In this document: positions 61,872 through 64,000 of the stretch, piece by piece
Numbering within the stretch: the stretch's first letter is position 1
How the letters are laid out: every line of letters begins with the position of its first letter
NCBI GenBank assembly: GCA_963667195.1
Contig: OY762962.1
Span: 1,054,001 to 1,118,000 of the forward strand
DNA from: UBA7703 sp963667195
GTDB taxonomy: Bacteria; Bacillota; Clostridia; Christensenellales; CAG-138
Length of the DNA: 64,000 nucleotides
Direction of reading: 5' to 3'
Made by a program: the position numbers and the translations under genes
The notes under the pieces: generated by a model
What the model was told of the DNA's origin: nothing
The model's database searches: none
The model's input: the letters and a program-made list of their open reading frames with translations, nothing else

Positions 61872-62993
61872 ATGCAGAAGAAAGATCCGCCGATTTTGGT
61901 GACGCGCCCGTCACTGCCTCCGGTGGAAGAATATGAATCCCTCGTGCGCGAGATCTTCGCCTCCCGCTACCTCACCAACGGCGGCGCGCAGCACCAAAAG
62001 CTGGAGTCCGCGCTCGCGCAAAAGCTAGGAGCGCCGTATCTGCGCCTCTTTTCCAACGGACACCTCGCGCTTGAGTGCGCCATCTCCGCGCTCAACCTGG
62101 CGCCGGGCGAAATCATCACGACTCCGTTTACGTTTATCTCCACCACGCACGCCATCGTGCGCTGCGGTTTTACGCCCGTGTTTTGCGACGTGGAACCGAA
62201 TTACTTCACGCTCGATCCCGCATTGCTGGAAGCGAAGATCACGCCGCAAACGCGCGCGATCCTGCCCGTTCACGTCTACGGCAACCCCTGCGATATGGAC
62301 GCCATCGAAACGATCGCCAAGCGGCATAATCTGCCCGTGCTCTACGACGCGGCGCACGCCTTCGGCGTCACCGTTCGCGGGCGCGCTGTGGCGAGCTACG
62401 GCACGGCTTCCATGTTCAGCTTTCACGCCACGAAGTGCTACAACACGATCGAGGGCGGCGCGGTTGCCTGCAACGACGCAACATATGCGGAGCTGCTCAA
62501 CGGCTACAAGAACTTCGGCTTCCATCCGGACGAGGAAGTGCGCGAAGTCGGCGGCAACGCTAAGATGAACGAGTTTCAGGCGGCGATGGGGCTGCTCAAC
62601 CTCAAGTATTTCGACCGCGAGATCGCAAAGCGCGCGCTTGTTGCGGAACGGTATCGCAAGAATCTTTCCGGCATCGCGGGACTCAGCTTCCGCCCGATTC
62701 CGGAAGGGGTCACGCAAAATCACGCGTACCTGCCCGTTTCGTTTGATCCCGCCGTGTTCGGCGCAGGCCGCGACGAGGTCAGCGATACGCTGAAAACATA
62801 TGGCGTGTTCGCGCGGAAGTATTTTTATCCGCTTGCGAGCGAGGCCGCCTGCTACGCAGGCCGATTCCGCCCGGAGGAAACGCCGGTAGCGCTCGCGGCA
62901 AGCAAGAATGTTTTGACGCTGCCGATGTACGCGGACCTCGCGCTCACGGATGTGGACGACATCTGCGAGATCGTCGCCTCCTGCAAGAAATAA
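61872..62993 (+). CDS. DegT/DnrJ/EryC1/StrS aminotransferase
   Basis: A 373-aa PLP enzyme of the sugar aminotransferase family. It has FASRYLTNGGAQHQKLE (about 29-45), FSNGHLALECAI (about 61), TPFTFISTTHAI (about 85), DAAHAFG (about 158-164), and SFHATKCYNTIEGGAV (about 181-196), in which Lys forms the PLP Schiff base. AAAGGAG precedes the ATG at 61872. The sugar substrate and pathway are not shown by the neighbours. Confidence 0.93.
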   Translation: MQKKDPPILVTRPSLPPVEEYESLVREIFASRYLTNGGAQHQKLESALAQKLGAPYLRLFSNGHLALECAISALNLAPGEIITTPFTFISTTHAIVRCGFTPVFCDVEPNYFTLDPALLEAKITPQTRAILPVHVYGNPCDMDAIETIAKRHNLPVLYDAAHAFGVTVRGRAVASYGTASMFSFHATKCYNTIEGGAVACNDATYAELLNGYKNFGFHPDEEVREVGGNAKMNEFQAAMGLLNLKYFDREIAKRALVAERYRKNLSGIAGLSFRPIPEGVTQNHAYLPVSFDPAVFGAGRDEVSDTLKTYGVFARKYFYPLASEAACYAGRFRPEETPVALAASKNVLTLPMYADLALTDVDDICEIVASCKK

Positions 62994-63017
62994 CCAAATG
63001 TAAAAACATCAATCCAA

Positions 63018-63063
63018 CAAAAAACGGACAGGCAAGCCACTCGCTTCCTGTCCGTTGTTTTTT
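63018..63063. terminator. Bidirectional terminator DegT / nitroreductase
   Basis: AACGGACAGG and CCTGTCCGTT around a 14-nt loop, with T-runs on both sides. Confidence 0.75.
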
Positions 63064-63071
63064 GCCGATTA

Positions 63072-63848
63072 TCAGTCGAACATAACGTCCGGCGTTTCAC
63101 GCTGCGCGGTGCGCTGATATTTCACCGCGGGGTAGCCGAGCACGAGCGTTGTAACCGCCTGTTCCCCTCGGCGGATGCCGATTTTTTTGCGTAGCTTCGG
63201 TGAAACGCGCAGCACCATTGTGAAAAATCCGCTGTAGAACACGCCGAGTCCGAGCGATTGCGCCATGAGCTCCATCGACGAAGCGGCGAGCGCCGCGTTG
63301 ACTTTGTCCTCTCCCTTGATCACGATCACGGCCTTTGCGTTCTTAAAGAGAAAGTGATCGTCGATTTGGATGTTTCTCGTTCCGCTGTAGACGAGGTCTA
63401 TCACGCGCTTGAGCCGCTGAAAGGTTCGGATGGCAGGCGCTTCATAGTCCGAAATATGCTCGCGCAACACGGCATAGGAAACATTCTGCGAGTTCGTGCC
63501 CGTCGGCGTATAGCGACCCGCCTCGATGATCTGGTCGATCAGCTCCGGCGCGATCTCGCGCGCGCTGAACTGGCGCACGGATCTGCGCGCCTTGAGTTGG
63601 CCAAGAAGCGCCGCTGGATCAACGTGCATCTCGGGCGTGATCTCTTCCGGAGCCTCGGCAAAGCCGGAGATCGACACCGCGTTTTGCGGACAGATCGCCT
63701 GGCAGTGTCCGCAGAGAATGCAACCCTGCATGCTTGCGACCGCTTTTCCGTCCACAAGGCGGATGGCGCCCGTCGGGCAATCGCTCACGCAGAGCTTGCA
63801 GCCGATGCAGCGGGATGGATCGACACAGACGATATGATCACGTTTCAT
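63072..63848 (-). CDS. Ferredoxin-nitroreductase fusion
   Basis: A 258-aa protein. Residues 1-60 hold two 4Fe-4S motifs (CIGCKLCVSDCP and CILCGHCQAICP), and residues about 80-258 are a nitroreductase fold binding FMN (ARRSVRQFSAREI; RYTPTGTNSQN; LGVFYSGFF). Such fusions are common in anaerobes and take electrons from ferredoxin-like donors. AAAGGAATTC precedes the ATG at 63848. Confidence 0.92.
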   Translation of the reverse strand: MKRDHIVCVDPSRCIGCKLCVSDCPTGAIRLVDGKAVASMQGCILCGHCQAICPQNAVSISGFAEAPEEITPEMHVDPAALLGQLKARRSVRQFSAREIAPELIDQIIEAGRYTPTGTNSQNVSYAVLREHISDYEAPAIRTFQRLKRVIDLVYSGTRNIQIDDHFLFKNAKAVIVIKGEDKVNAALAASSMELMAQSLGLGVFYSGFFTMVLRVSPKLRKKIGIRRGEQAVTTLVLGYPAVKYQRTAQRETPDVMFD

Positions 63849-63923
63849 AACGGAATTCCTTTCAAGCGGCACTTTGCGGTGATTGATTCACCCAGTATAC
63901 CAAAAAACACATCGATTGTCCCG

Positions 63924-64000
63924 TCAACGGGTCAGCGCCGCGCCGTTGACGAAAACCGTAAACCCGTTGGTCACGATGCTGCCAACCTGCCCCGTAAACG
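63924..64000 (-). CDS. Partial gene, C-terminal end only
   Basis: The minus strand has an open frame ending GQVGSIVTNGFTVFVNGAA-Leu-Thr-Arg-stop, running off the right edge. About 25 codons are visible; the product cannot be identified. Confidence 0.45.
   Translation of the reverse strand, partial: FTGQVGSIVTNGFTVFVNGAALTR

Overview
The window is a stretch of chromosome from a GC-rich, probably anaerobic member of the Bacillota. Clostridia is the best guess: radA, dnaX-ybaB-recR, glmM, obg, yhbY, an arginine deiminase pathway, class I desulfoferrodoxin, lipoboxes, strong AGGAGG ribosome-binding sites and TTGACA/TATAAT or TGnTATAcT promoters are all present, and there is nothing phage- or plasmid-like. 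The genus cannot be fixed from the sequence alone. No IS element, integrase, rRNA or CRISPR array was seen.

Layout. 1-2760: tRNA-Arg(CCG), radA and a membrane-anchored protein. 2897-5824: dnaX, ybaB, recR. 5837-9961: mutY, ywlG, a zinc-ribbon gene behind a large structured RNA leader, pepT, a small protein. 10099-13053: three related lipoproteins with Pro-Thr linkers. 13194-20647: a Fic protein, aspartate kinase, a DUF1015 protein, ornithine carbamoyltransferase, an unknown membrane protein and arginine deiminase, all on the minus strand. 20897-31118: flavoprotein, two HAD phosphatases, transporters, an Ntn-type dipeptidase overlapping a serine hydrolase, Nudix, a Crp-type regulator, a methyltransferase, a polytopic membrane protein. 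31334-36137: trxB, glmM, nth, obg, a SRPBCC protein. 36200-41478: HTH-Fic protein, a small repeat protein, FAD protein, a sigma-like membrane protein, yhbY, a lipoprotein. 41650-45136: icd and aconitase. 45396-46956: tRNA-Met and two accessory genes. 47056-52760: histidine utilisation (hutH-hutU-ftcD-hutI). 53110-64000: thioredoxin, an AT-rich MerR/BtrH pair, Crp/Fnr regulator, desulfoferrodoxin, lysoplasmalogenase-like protein, GntR regulator, phosphoesterase, a BMP-type protein, DegT aminotransferase, a ferredoxin-nitroreductase and a partial gene.

Metabolism. The hut genes make glutamate and formimino-tetrahydrofolate from histidine. Aconitase with isocitrate dehydrogenase supplies 2-oxoglutarate. 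Arginine deiminase with ornithine carbamoyltransferase points to arginine catabolism, but no carbamate kinase is present here. Desulfoferrodoxin, thioredoxin and thioredoxin reductase fit an anaerobe coping with oxygen.

The most unusual signal is recurrent displaced gene tails. At lysC, hutI, argF and arcA (and weakly at dnaX) the last 8-29 codons of the gene occur again just downstream. The copies differ from the intact gene mostly by synonymous changes. At lysC and hutI a complete extra gene (Fic; an unknown 156-aa protein) sits between the intact 3' end and the displaced tail, with its stop codon only a few bases from the tail. The second strong candidate is a roughly 233-nt multibranched RNA at 7738-7970, whose ends pair with each other and which starts at a well-placed promoter.
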